Below, one piece after another: positions 45,224 to 59,784 of a DNA stretch of 64,000 nt. Position 1 is the stretch's first letter. Each line of letters starts with the position of its first letter. Below the pieces are notes generated by a model. It did no database searches, had not been told where the DNA came from, and saw nothing but the letters and a program-made list of their open reading frames with translations. The DNA comes from Endocalyx cinctus (taxonomy: Eukaryota > Ascomycota > Sordariomycetes > Amphisphaeriales > Apiosporaceae): positions 3,164,019-3,228,018 of the forward strand of contig BCKC01000007.1 in NCBI GenBank assembly GCA_001600455.1. The letters run 5' to 3'. A program made the translations under genes and the position numbers.

Positions 45224-46532
45224 ATGGTGGACTATAACCCCAACATCTCCAACGGCGCCTGCTACTGGGCCGAGAACGAGGAGCTTGGTGATGAGTATAG
45301 CCCTTGCGGTAATGGTATCGAGGGTATAAGCCTGCCTTGCTGCCGCTTGGGCGATTACTGCTTAGATTATCGAGCCTGCTTCAGTGAACGATGTAAGTCA
45401 TGAAATATTATATATCCTTTATTAGACAACCTCTTTAAATTATCTTCCTTACTAACAATACTTTCCTTTCATAGATGAAATCACATACGTTGCCGGCTGT
45501 ACCAATCAGGATTATGGCGGTCCCGGTTGCCCGTTTAAGGGAGAGTTTGCCAACCAGACCTACGTGGGAATGCAGCGATGCGACCCAGACGTGGAGAACT
45601 GGGCTGGATGTGTCGGAGCCGACGGTGTCGTGGGAGACCATCCCACGAAGAGCAATTGCCAGTGTGCCGAGGACGCGATCATCCTGGGCGCCGAAGCTTC
45701 TCTCGGGGAGTATGCTTCTTTACCCGCGACAGCTGGAGAGAGCATCCGGTGGGCAGATGGGTACACACCTACCATCATACCCGCCGACACGGAAGCGACC
45801 ACGACGGCAATGGAGGACCGTTACACCGGAGTTCCCTTGTCTCCCACGACGCCTTTTGACACCGATTCCACGCAGACGAGAGACGGCACGCCTGCTGAAA
45901 CCGGTGACAATCTGACGACGGAACCCGTGGCGCTGCCCTCGGCGACAGCTCAGACGCATCCTGAGCCTGAGCCTGCCTCGGGAGGTCTCTCTCCCGGTGC
46001 GCATATCGGTATCGGTCTCGGCGCCGGATTAGGAGCAGTGCTTCTCTTCGCGGTTCTAATATGGGTCGTCAGGACGCTAAAGAAGCGTGGGAGCCGTGAA
46101 AAGTCGAGCGGAGCAGAAGCGGCGACGATGCTCCCCATGCACCAGGACCCTGCCTGGTTCATGGGTTACAAGGCGGAACTGCCCGCGGACGAGATCAGAC
46201 CCAAACCGTCCACGTCGACGGCGGTCAGAACACCCGCGGCGTCTCCGGCACAAGAGGCCTACCAGCAGCGTCCGCCGCGGACAAGACAGTACCAAGCGTA
46301 CAACCCTCTTGTCCGGGACAATCGCGATCAGGGGTCGAGGTACTCGTATCTCTACAGCCGGAGCGACGGCGATTTAGGAACCGTGACGAGGGTCACATCA
46401 CCCATGCTCCCTCGCCCTGCTCGGTTTCTGGCGGATGGCCGGCAACAGCGAAACGAGGACCAGGTTACCGGTGATCGTGAAGGCGGAGTGAGCGAGCAGC
46501 TCATGAACAGGATTCATGAGCTGGAAGGTTAG
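45224..46532 (+). CDS. Cysteine-rich single-pass membrane protein, function unknown
   Basis: Exons 45224-45392 and 45475-46532 (82-nt intron), giving 408 residues. The first 150 residues contain 12 cysteines (PCG, PCCRLGDYC, YRACF, AGC, PGCP, RCD, AGC, NCQC), as in an extracellular disulfide-rich domain. A Thr/Ser/Pro-rich stalk follows (about 165-245). Then comes one membrane helix (IGIGLGAGLGAVLLFAVLIWVV), a KKRGSREK stop-transfer patch and a 140-residue cytoplasmic tail. This layout matches a common fungal surface-protein type related to WSC-like sensors. The protein has no cleavable signal peptide; the start MVDYNPNISNGACYW looks genuine because it runs straight into the cysteine domain. 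The helix may therefore act as a reverse signal anchor. Role (surface sensing) is an inference. Confidence 0.82.
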
Positions 46533-47931
46533 TTGGGTTTGTATGCTGGGAAAGCATACTCAAGGGCGGTATTAATGGGGGGGATATAACATTAGGAATT
46601 ATGAATCGAGGATACCTCAAAAATTGGATCAGGAGATATACAATAGGAATAATAGGCCCAAAGACTGGACGCTACCTATTGAAATAATTGTTTATAGGCT
46701 CGCTAATGAAGATAGAATAGCGAGCATCTTATTATACCGTAGTACATAAAACATTCATTCTCTTGTACCATATTCGGAACGTATTTTATGATATGTCGTC
46801 TCTCCACAGTGGAATAGGACAAGAGCGTGGTATAATTAGCAACTACCCGCACGCACTAAGTATATTACGTTAGCCGCGTAATATTCCAAATATGATACTA
46901 TAACGAAAGCTGTGAATAGAAACATGACAGCAAATTGAGTTTGGTAGTGTCGTCTTTGAGTTGACGATATTCGAGCCGGAATCCCGTCCCGGAGGAGATG
47001 GTAGGAATTCCGTACGGCGATTACCGAATAAGACGAAAGCTGACAATGATGCAAATGGCTGCTGACAATTTTAAAATTATTACATGTGCCGCCGGTGTAC
47101 TTCTAATCCAACGGAGGTAGGCTACGAGATCGTGGTAATGCCTAGGCGAATGACTTCATCTGTATGGATATCTTCAGAGGCCGTCAAGGTCGTGAGAATT
47201 TACATACTACCTAACTAAACTCTAGTATTGCTTAGTAGATGTTTACGATCTTACGATACCAAAGAAGGAATGGTATGAATCGGATATATATAGGAAATCC
47301 GGGAAATTCCTTCTCCATATCACATATAAAAAGAAACAATAGAAAAAAAGAAAGATAAAAAATATGTACTTCTATCCAGCAATTGCTTGTCATATACGGA
47401 GTATAAAAAATGGTAAGTGAAGAAGTGTTGGGAAGTTTCCAAGGTTGTTGGATTACTATTGTACAAAAATAGGGGAAGTATCATCCCTAATTGGTAATGG
47501 TATACACAGTAATCTCATTGGTCTTTGCTTTTGCCAATTTATGGATTAGCTGGGCAGAGTATATTTACTACGACATTTGTCACGTCGTATTATCGAACCT
47601 AACGTAATATACATTGGCAGTCCTTGAAGAGAAGTATTGAAATACCGAATAAGCGTAAGATTGCCTGCTAAATATAGAATAGATACTTTAAAGTCCTTCT
47701 TAACCTAAGTACTGAATATTAGTGACCGTAGCGGTGGGACTTCTAGCCTATGGTAAAATGTTGCCGTGCCCACCTTTAGTCACACAAAAAAAAAGGGTTC
47801 AATTGCATAGTGCCAACTCATGTCGCGATTCCCGTCGACTAAAAATATCGGTATTCGAACTTTGAGAGGAAACCTTTCAACTATTTCTTAACCACCATCC
47901 CCCCCCATACCAGCTCGGGTTTGTTTTCAAG
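46533..47931. other. Intergenic, no gene seen
   Basis: AT-rich. One TACGGAGTA copy is at 47395-47403. The final stretch is the ERG4 promoter, ending in a pyrimidine-rich leader (CCATCCCCCCCCATACC) just before the ATG. Confidence 0.5.
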
Positions 47932-50005
47932 ATGTCTGGCAGATATTCTTTACGTGCGACCCCGAGGTAAGTTTCTTTTCTCTTTTTTTTTCTTCGTTTT
48001 TATCCAATGTATTGGATAAACATATGAATAAATAGGAAAAGGAAAAAAAAGTAAACAAAACGTCAAAAGTGGTAGCGGATGAACAAGACGATCATATTGA
48101 TCGCGTATATTCAACCACGATCTTGACCAATCTCTTTCCTATATCGTATATAATGTTCTTTAATTATTAGAAGACTAACATTGACCGGTTTTTGTCCCAT
48201 AGGAAGAAGGAACTCTTCGATGGTATGGTAGAGACCCCTGGCAGACGCTCTATCCGACGTAAGTCTCAGTTTCCCACAATCGACGCGTCCGACGAAGGAG
48301 AGTCAAGTTCCGCTGCCGAGAGCACCGCAAAAATGTCGACTCGAAGAAGAAAAGTTACTCCCAAGGTCGAGTCCGAAACAGCGTCCAACGTGGCCGAAAA
48401 TGACTCGATCGAGGACCTGAACGGCAATGTCGTGTTTCAGGCCAAGGAGAACGGTCACACCAACGGACACGCCAACGGACACGTTGCGAATGGCAAAATC
48501 GCCTCGGACGAAAAGAAGGAGAAGGTGACGGAGAACGGACACGCGTCATCCTCGTCCACTTTGGATCATAGGATCGACCACTCCGGCGAATTCGAGTTTG
48601 GTGGCAGCTTGGGAACGCTTGCCCTCATGATGGGCTTCCCGACCCTCATGTACTACATGTGGATTGGTGCCACTTATTACGACGGACACCTCCCCCTGCC
48701 GGCCCAAGGCCAGTCTTGGGGTGATTTCCTTCAGCACATGGGAAATCTGATCTACACTGGCGCGTACCCTCACGCGCGAGCATGGAAAATCTACTGGGTC
48801 TACTATATCTTTGAGGCCATTCTATACCTGACCCTCCCTGGTGTTGAGGCGTACGGAAAACCTATCCTTCACGAGGGAGGTAAGCAGCTGAAATATTACT
48901 GCAACGCGTACGCCAGTTTCTACTTCACCATCGCCGTCATGGCCACCCTGCATTTCACCGGCTTGTTCCCGATTTACACCTTCATCGACGAATTCGGCCC
49001 GATCATGTCCGTCGCCATCCTCTCGGGATTCCTGTGCAGCTTCGTCGCCTACTTCTCGGCCCTCGCCCGCGGCGCCCAGCACCGCATGACCGGGTACCCA
49101 ATCTACGACTTCTTCATGGGCGCCGAGCTGAACCCGCGGATGTTCGGCATCCTCGACTTTAAGATGTTTTACGAAGTCCGCATCCCCTGGTTCATCCTGT
49201 TCGGCATCAGCGCCGCCACGGCCGGGCGCCAGTACGAGAAGTACGGCTACGTCTCGGGCGAGGCCCTGTTCCTGCTGGCCGCGCACTACCTCTACGCCAA
49301 CGCCTGCAGCAAGGGCGAGCAGTTCATCGTGACCACCTGGGACATGTACTACGAGAAGTGGGGCTTCATGCTGATCTTCTGGAACATGGCCGGCGTCCCG
49401 CTCTCGTACATCCACTGCACCCTCTGGATCGCGAACCACGACCCGTCCGAGTACATGTGGAACCGGTACGCGCTCGCGGCCTACTTCGCGCTCTACCTCG
49501 GCGTGTACGTCGTCTGGGACCAGTGCAACGCGCAGAAGAACGCGTTCCGCATGGCCGAGCGCGGCACGCTGCGGAAGCGCTACACCTTCCCGGCCCTGCC
49601 CTGGGTCTACCTCGAGAACCCGAAGATCATCAAGACCTCGACCGGCGACAGCATCCTCGTCGACGGCTGGTGGGGCTACGCCCGGAAGCTGCACTACACC
49701 TGCGACGCCTTCTTCGCCATCTCGTGGGGCCTCGTCACCGGATTCAAGAGCCCCTTCCCCTGGTTCTACCCCGTCTTCTTCTGCTCCATGATCGCGCACC
49801 GCGCCATGCGTGATATCGCCCGCTGCAGAGAGAGGTACGGCGAGGCTTGGTTGGAGTACGAGAGACAAGTGCCGTACTTGTTCATCCCCGTAAGTTTCAT
49901 TCATATATATATATATATATACATATATACAATACCTCTTTGCCTGTCCGTTCGAAATCTATCTTGGCTAACTGTTCTGTTTCATTCGTATAGTACGTGA
50001 TCTAA
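47932..50005 (+). CDS. ERG4: Delta(24(24(1)))-sterol reductase (ergosterol biosynthesis)
   Basis: Exons 47932-47966, 48203-49889 and 49994-50005, giving 577 residues. It catalyses the last step of ergosterol synthesis, reducing the C24(28) double bond with NADPH in the ER membrane. The first 130 residues are charged and repetitive ([16 protein letters not shown]). Then come the ERG4/ERG24-family helices with [57 protein letters not shown], and the C-terminal block [15 protein letters not shown]...YEREQ-like ending PYLFIP-YVI. The first coding exon is 35 nt. The last coding exon is only 12 nt (Tyr-Val-Ile-stop). Intron 1 (236 nt) holds a perfect 8-bp stem (TATCCAATGTATTGGATA, 48001-48018), and intron 2 an AT microsatellite. 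It is ERG4 rather than ERG24: no lamin-receptor N-terminus and the acidic sequence fits fungal ERG4. Confidence 0.93.
49903..49930 (+). repeat. (AT)n microsatellite in ERG4 intron 2
   Basis: An alternating TA run inside the 104-nt last intron. Intron 2 would still be removed by its GTAAGT donor and GTATAG acceptor. Confidence 0.8.
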
Positions 50006-50921
50006 ACATTTCCACCCGACAACAAGTACGCCAGTTTGGCTTACATTATCTGCTCAGCATATTGAGAATATAACACACTCATCATGGATTATGCGTTCAT
50101 CACCCACGAGTTTTTCCCGCCACTACCTAATGATAATAATATACCCCCGGTTTTCTCTTCCACCTTGTACCTTCTTTTCGGGACAATGGTAATGCTCGGT
50201 CGGGTTCTTTATAGTTGTATATATTCATTTCTACAAGTCTTTCTTCTCTTTTTGTTATTCCTTCATCCTGTTTCCTGCGTTAGTACATATTCCTGTGTCC
50301 TCCGACTGTTACATTTGTGCCGTACATGCATACGAAAACATCGGGGGACACGCGTATATATATATATTTATATATTCGGCTACTTTTGCGAGACGTTTCG
50401 TCTTCCTCGTCATTTACGCGCTTTGGGGAGGGTTATCTCGTTGAAACGCTTCGAATCCTGCGATTAGACTTGCCTTACCTGCTAGATATTTAGTAGTCAA
50501 TTTTGAGTTGATGCGGTAGTTTCGATATAAATAAAATACAGATGACGCGCTAGCAAGCGGAGAATCAAACATAATAAAAGAAAAATAATCAAATACTAGA
50601 ACAAGATCACGATGAGATGGGCTATATGAGTTTTTTTTTGTGTCACTATTCCCAAGAATAAGGTAAATAAGAAAGATGAGTATTACTCATAATACAACTC
50701 AGGTACAGGAGTCCACGGGTATTGTAATAAAACGTGACATTTATTTACATGAATCATGAGTTCTAGCCCCTGATGTCCTTTTCTGGTCTTCACATTTATC
50801 TATTCATCGCGTATCATTACCGATGGTATAATTCCGTTCATCTGACGATTCATCTATCCTCTTTCATCTCTCTTTAACCTTTCCTTCGTATCCCTCTCTC
50901 CATAAAACGAAAGAAGTCTCT
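50006..50921. other. Convergent 3' region of ERG4 and DPB2
   Basis: Holds both 3' ends. A 127-codon frame (50084-50467) begins 78 nt after the ERG4 stop. It has no domain and a TATATATA run inside it, so I treat it as 3' UTR. Confidence 0.55.
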
Positions 50922-53502
50922 TTAAAACATACACTCCCTAATCCTACCCACGCCGCCCAGCTCATACTCCACCCATCTACCCACACCTCTCCTTCCGGCA
51001 ACGAGGACGGATCCCGGGTTCACGACGTGACATCCTTCGTACGTGACGCAGAAAGGCGGTGCCGTCGGGTCGATAAGCGCCATCGCCGTCGGCAGGGGGT
51101 ACAGATGCAAAGCGCCGCCGTAGTCCCAATGGACCGGACGGATCGACTGCCTAGACGGGCAGAGGTACCCCTGATCGAGGATCGTCTTGACGAGCTTGCG
51201 AGCCGTGAGCACGTCCAGCGGGATTTGCGGCGTCGAGTCGACGTCGACGTCGACGTCCGTGGTAGTTTCGGCGAGATCCGCCGAATCGGCCATTTCGACG
51301 TCGTCGGTATCGGCGTTTGCCTTCCCTTTGTCGGGGATCGACGATGTTCGCCGAGATTCCTCGGATCGGTTGGTCGACGAAGTCTTGAGACGTACGGCCG
51401 TCCGCCGCAGACGAGAGGACAAGTCGTCCCGGAAGAGCACCATCTCGTGCGCGGGTCCGAAGACCGATAACCGCGCCGGGTTACTCGTCCATACGGCCTC
51501 GCCGCCCATCGCCTCGGCCCCCGTCTCGCCCTTTTCCTTCTCCTTCTCCTTCTCCTTCTCCTTGCTATTATTATTCGTCTGCAACCCCGCCTCGGCATTC
51601 GCCGTCTGAAAAGCCCGGCGGATCCGACTGGTAAATACTTCGGGGACGGGTTTGCGCGGTAAGGGGACGGCCGAACCGGAGGAGAAGGAGGATGCCCATC
51701 CGTCGTTATCGCCCGGGACGAACACGAAGGTGGACGATTGTAGCAAGGTGGGGAAGTCGGATAATACCGACGCTAACGAGTCGAAGTATTCCTTGTATTC
51801 GACGCTGCCCCCGCTCGCGCCGCCGCCGGCCATGACGGCGTGCTGGGTGAAGTTTCCGGCGAGGACGAAGGTCATGGGGGCGGATCCTTCGGGTTCCGTC
51901 GCGTACGAGGTGAGGATCTTGCGCAGGGCCTGCAGCGCGCGGGGTTGGTCTAGGTTCAGTTCACCGACGATGACGATCCTGCCCCTACTGGGGGTTAGGT
52001 CCTCCTCCTCGTCGTCCATAGGGAGGTCGTTTTGCGACTCATCCTCGCCCCGTCGTTGAAGCTGCCGCGGTCGTCGTCGTCTCAGGATGCGATTCTCGAG
52101 CTTGCGCATCCTCGCGCCGACGGCACGCTCGCTGCCGACGCCGAGGAAGTCGATCCAGCCGAACCCGCCTCCTATGGTGTGGTCCGGCCCGCCGTCGATC
52201 CCGCTGACGCCTAAGGTGGCCTTGCGCTTCTCGCACGGCGGCTGGCCGACGAAGAAGCCTTGGAAGCGGCCGCCGATGACGCCGCCGATGCCGTTGCTCG
52301 CGCCAAGGCCCTTGCCGACGGATTCTTCCTCCTCTTCGTACACGCCGTCGACGAGGACGATCATGCCCGAGGTGAACCAGGCCGAGTCTTCGGGGATGGC
52401 GACCGCGTGCGAGAGGTCGAGGGATATGGTTCCGGTCAGGTCGTTGATGGCTAATGTGCCGGTGGGTAATATGGATAGGAGGCCGAGAAGCATGTGGTGC
52501 GTTCCGTGACGACCTAGGAGATTCGCTATGGGTGTAATTTTGTGGGTTTGTTGTGAGGTTAGGGTGGAAGATGAGGATCGTGTTAGAGAGGGAGGACCTT
52601 TTGTTGCGGTCACGCTCGAGCTTTGAAAAGATTCGTTGCGTAGAAGTCTTTGCTGTATGACGTTGTATCTGTTTCTGAATAATGTGGTTTTGTGTGAAGC
52701 GGGAGGCATTAGAGATGGCTTCGATGTATCTCTGGTAAAATGATCATGTTAGTTTCCAAGACGTTATAAAGTTTCGAGGGCAAAATCTCAGGATCTATAG
52801 AACATACCTCTCAAAATGTTTTCTTGCTGTATTGTATAACATGCGTGGCTGGTCGAACGCACTGACGACTTTTAACCATTTTCGCGGGTTATTGAGCTCG
52901 TCATCCTCGGGCTCGTCTTGATCCATACCGAGATTCGACATTCCAAAACTGGTTTGCGAGTCCTCACGGGTAAGATTCATAGCCGGCCTGATCCCCAGTC
53001 GCGTATTTGCACTGCCGGATTCCTGGGCGGCATCTAAGACCAAGCTGTTTTGCCGATTCAACTCGCGGCCCGTGACTATTCTTCCCCCGCTCATATTTCC
53101 TTCGAGGGTCTTTAATATCTCCTTCAGCTCCTTCGCCGCACCATCGACGATGACACCTCCATTGCGATTCTTCCAGCTCTTAGCCACCTCCTCCAGCACC
53201 TTCTCGGCCAACCCTTCCTCTCGCCATCCCGAACCGCAATGCCGGCCGATAAAAGTGGCCAATTCCTGCAGCGCCGAAGACGTCAACGTCAAGCTGTGCT
53301 TTTTGGTGAAGGTTCGGAAAGCTAAGGGTCGGAGGGTGGGCGGCGGTAGAAGGATGGGGAGGATCGTCGCTTTGGAGGCGGGTGCGACGGCGAAGGGCTT
53401 GAGGGTATGGGCCGGGGTCCCAAAGGCCGGTGAGGAAGATGGGATGGCGTTTGAGGGACCGGGAGTCTTGGGTGCGAAAAATCGCTTATTGTTTGGCTGC
53501 AT
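50922..53502 (-). CDS. DPB2: DNA polymerase epsilon subunit B
   Basis: Exons 53502-52808 and 52731-50922 (76-nt intron), giving 834 residues. It is the essential second subunit of the leading-strand replicase, linking Pol2 to the CMG helicase in the nucleus. The join reads HFER-DTSKPSLMPPASHKTTLFRNRYN, followed by QQRLLRNESFQ, a block characteristic of Dpb2. An OB-fold region follows (about 290-420), then the inactivated calcineurin-like phosphoesterase domain with IVIVGELNLDQPRALQALRKIL, FVLAGNFTQ and FVFVPGDNDGWASSF. The end is GCHVVNPGSVLVAGRRGVGRW-like. The N-terminal 100 residues fit the Pol2-binding domain. Inserted low-complexity tracts include a KEKEKEKEKEK run and Asp/Val repeats. 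The promoter carries an MluI cell-cycle box (53677-53682). Confidence 0.93.
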
Positions 53503-53991
53503 TTTGATTTAAATTATTCTGTTCATATAGTCATTGATCATTGAATCAGATTGAATATGTATTTACAATGTGCTACACTGTAGCAACAAAAAAAATAGAC
53601 AGATGAAAGAATGGTTGGTATATAAGTAGGTATGATTTTATCATTTTCTTAGGATTAAGTCGCGTTCTGAAGATTGACGCGTTAATGACTAACAGGGGTC
53701 ACAAATACCTACAGGGGGGTTCGGTAACCCACTACGATGTACCTAATACAAGTGTAACCTCTCACGCTCACTGTAATGTTTACGTCAGTATGATGATGGT
53801 CCCTGGTACAGTAGCTCTATGTACTACCTACGTAGCTCAAACAGCTCTCCCCTGCTTGAAAAAAAAAAATAAAATAAAAATAAAAAAATATATATCAATT
53901 GCGATGAGATGTTTCGACGTCACTTTCAACATCATAACTGAACAAATTGCATACAAACTTTCCTTTTAACCTTTTCTCATTGTTCTACAAC
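53503..53991. promoter_or_regulatory. Bidirectional promoter, DPB2 / small mitochondrial protein
   Basis: A 489-bp region between the two start codons. ACGCGT, the MluI cell-cycle box bound by MBF at S-phase genes, is at 53677-53682, 175 bp from the DPB2 start. A one-mismatch relative, TCGCGT, is at 53660-53665. An A-rich run (53859-53890) lies close to the other gene. Confidence 0.5.
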
Positions 53992-54765
53992 ATGTTGTTA
54001 GCTCGAATAAGACCTGCACCGGCCTGCCGGAAGCTTTTCTCCTACCGCAATGTTTCTACATTGAGCACAAATCCGCATATAGTGGGTTATTTTATCTTAT
54101 TAAAAAATTGACCATGATAAAAATTAACCTTCCCCGAAACTCACATTGCGAGAACCCTACCTTAGAAAGTTTTCCCCAACCGCGCCATAAATAACTCGCA
54201 TCTGCTCACCTACCTCGACACCTCACCGCCGACTCCGAGATTAGCCGTCGGGACGACGACGGAGCTCCCGCCCACGCCCCGGTCGTTCGAAGAGAACCAC
54301 GAGTTCGTCTCGGTCCTGACCGACGTCCTTCGCGAGCACGCCGGCGAGGATCCCGACCTCCGGGCGCAGGCGAAGGCGTTTGCGGGACCCGGCGTCGGCG
54401 CCGGCGTCGGCGGTTACGTCCACCTGAGCGACGCGAGAAACCCGCCCGATTACGGCCGGATTGCGTGGCCCGAAGATATCCTCGGTAGCATCGAAGTGGA
54501 CGGAAGTGGAAATATAGTGGGCGACTTTCAGCCTAGCGGTACTTACCGCCTGGTCACTAACGAGGGGATGTGAGTTTGCGCGAACAATTGAATTCGTCTA
54601 GCCTTTCCTTAAGCATTTTCTCCCACCCGCTACAGGTTATCGTATCCGTCTTGCACGTGGCATGCTAACGTTCTATCTGTGTGATATAGATTAGGGATTA
54701 GCGATTATTTAAGAACGAAGCTCGTTGAGAGGCTCAAAGAAGAGGAGAAGAAGGGGGGACAATGA
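53992..54765 (+). CDS. Small conserved fungal protein, probably mitochondrial
   Basis: Exons 53992-54081, 54166-54569 and 54690-54765 (introns of 84 and 120 nt), giving 189 residues. The first 30 residues (MLLARIRPAPACRKLFSYR) are basic with no acidic residue, as in a mitochondrial presequence. The middle has SPPTPRLAVGTTTELPPTP. The C-terminal half holds the best-kept block: SDARNPPDYGRIAWPEDILG, SIEVDG, PSGTYRLVTNEGILGISDYL and a KLVERLKEEE helix. I know fungal hypothetical proteins with the same ordering but no named function. Exon 2 is much more GC-rich than its introns. The short exons mean it is easily missed by gene finders. The head-to-head arrangement with DPB2 may mean shared regulation. 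Confidence 0.8.
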
Positions 54766-57008
54766 GTGTACATTCCTCCCCTTCAAAAAATATGAAGAAG
54801 AAAGAGCTGCCCTTGTATGATATGTATGTACACTTATGTACTGTACTTAAGTAAAACCGCTACTTTAATTTTAAGATAGTGGACGAGAAACCGCACCGGT
54901 TTCCTGATATATACATACCGATTTCCCCTTCAACTACAAGTATATTATATTTGCTGACTTGGCGATCATCTTACCTTTTCAGACTATCTTCTTGAATGTT
55001 AAACTCCTCGACGATCAAACTTTCATCGGATCCTATGAAATACCTAATTTTGCCTAAAGAAAAGAAGAAAGACTCCTGACAAATATCTGAATCCTTATCA
55101 ACATATGGTCTCGAATCTGTATTTTAACACAAAGCCAACGGGTTGTTTAAGATACGAAGAGACAAAAGTATATATCAATCAGACGATTGATGTTGTCTCA
55201 TGAGCTAACGAGCTACAGCTACAGCCCTACACCCACTTAGGCACACTTGTCATGTATAGTAGCGGAACTCGTGTTCTCGATCATCTTAGCATCCACGTTT
55301 GAATTCTACAGTGTATCTTTTTTTTTTTTTTTTTTTGGATGGTGTCTGGTAGTGGTTCTCTTTACATTTTTTTTTTCAGGGTTCACTGGTTCATCGGAGC
55401 TACACAACATAAAGCATGGTAACATGAACAGTTCTGTCTGACTATATTCTATTCATGGGTGTAAGTGTGACCAAAAGCGAGGGTGTTCGAGTCTCAACCG
55501 TTATAAATAGGAGATATTTTCCCCGAGACATACATATTTCTTTCCGAAACTACAGTATTATCTCATTATCAGTCTGTTTTAGGGATAGCCTCCGAGGTTT
55601 CTTGTTAACCTAAGTTTCCTCTTTGTTCTAGAAACTATTGCCGTGTGGTATTTTTGTTAGCACACGCATATAACACATGTACGTACCACCTTTGACATTT
55701 TTAAGCATCTCCGTACCAATCTAGTGTGTATACATTCTTCGCAATAATACTTATTGACATTCTATATGAAAAACTTAGGTTGGTACATATATGACACCAT
55801 GATAGTTACTTAAGTATCTTAGCTAGTTGACATAATCCAACTTACGGTAAGGTGAAGTCACTATTGATAGCTTAAATCCCTCTCTAAATCTTCTAAAGAC
55901 TGTTTTTAACCATCCAGCGCCATCTAGATCCTTAGATCTTCGGACCCTCTCCTCCAGTAAAAGCTGAGAAGCTTGGGGCAATTACAAGGGTATAGGTACT
56001 AACTGATTACCTATCTGACTATACCTATATAATGTACTTAAGTACCTAGCCTGCTCGCCAAGATCCTTATATGTTTTATCCAATAATAAATCGCGCGCCC
56101 CTCCAAACGTGGGTCTTCTGTTTCTTTATTGTAAGACTACTTGTGACTTGTTGTGCCTCATCCGCTACTTTCTTGTCATTATCCATATTTCTAGACTGTC
56201 AGGTTTCCTACTAAGGTATTGTCCTGAGTCCTGTCAGGACTTGTTTTTTTTTTTTTTAGTATTAGAACATAATAATACCTTCTTTTTTAAACCTTTCATC
56301 CCCGATTATTTTTCCATCTTTTACCTTTTTCCCTGCATGTTTGGTTCTCTAACCAACACGCAATTGAGAATAATCGGTGCAGGAACCGTTTTTAAGACAT
56401 CTGGATTTATTCCAAGTTTCTTGATACATACCGAATGAATCCGGGGTAATTACGGTATTACCGTAGTCGTGGTTCAACTGGTAATCGTTTACGGATGGAC
56501 GATAATTCGGGGTGTAATTGATGGTAAGAAACCCAATCAGCTTCAATCCATTTCCTTCTCTAAGACAGACCCTCGAACCCAAAAAATCCCCCAACACTGT
56601 TACACTCAAAACCTTAAAACAGCCAAAGCACTCCAAAGCATTGCAAAGCATTGCATACTTCCACTTTCCACCTCACCTGTGCATATTCGGATCCATATTC
56701 CTACATGTCCATATAAACATACAACGCCGATATCAAAACATTACCCGCTTTCTTTCACCGTTCAACCGGATAAGTTTCTAAGTTCATAGATACTTGAGTA
56801 ATTACTTAGTATCTACCTAGTTATTTCTTCAGGCTTTGACTTAATTAACTGAGTAACTCGGTTACTAAACTAGGTAGCAAGTTCGGCATCCACTCTTCTA
56901 CAAACGACTCTCCACCATTTAAAGAACCCCTCATAACCCCTCGTCTCAATACTCTAAAAAAGAGCAAAACATAGAAAAGAGAAGGCATTGAAAAAAAGAA
57001 AAATCCGA
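54766..57008. other. Intergenic, no gene seen
   Basis: AT-rich, with T runs at 55318-55337. TACTTAAGTA copies are at 54844-54853, 55807-55816 and 56035-56044. The last 500 bp form the SNF1 promoter and leader. The frames of 87-109 codons found there overlap each other on both strands and lack domains. Confidence 0.5.

Positions 57009-59784
<2,776 letters not shown>

Noticed and set aside
48822..49904. 360-codon open frame antisense to ERG4
   Set aside because: GC-rich third codon positions of the sense gene leave the opposite strand free of stops; the translated sequence has no domain.
50084..50467. 127-codon frame just downstream of ERG4
   Set aside because: No domain, contains a TATATATA microsatellite, and sits 78 nt after the ERG4 stop, so it is more likely 3' UTR.
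55440..55520. GTTCGAGTC that resembles a tRNA T-arm
   Set aside because: No matching acceptor, D-arm or A-box around it.
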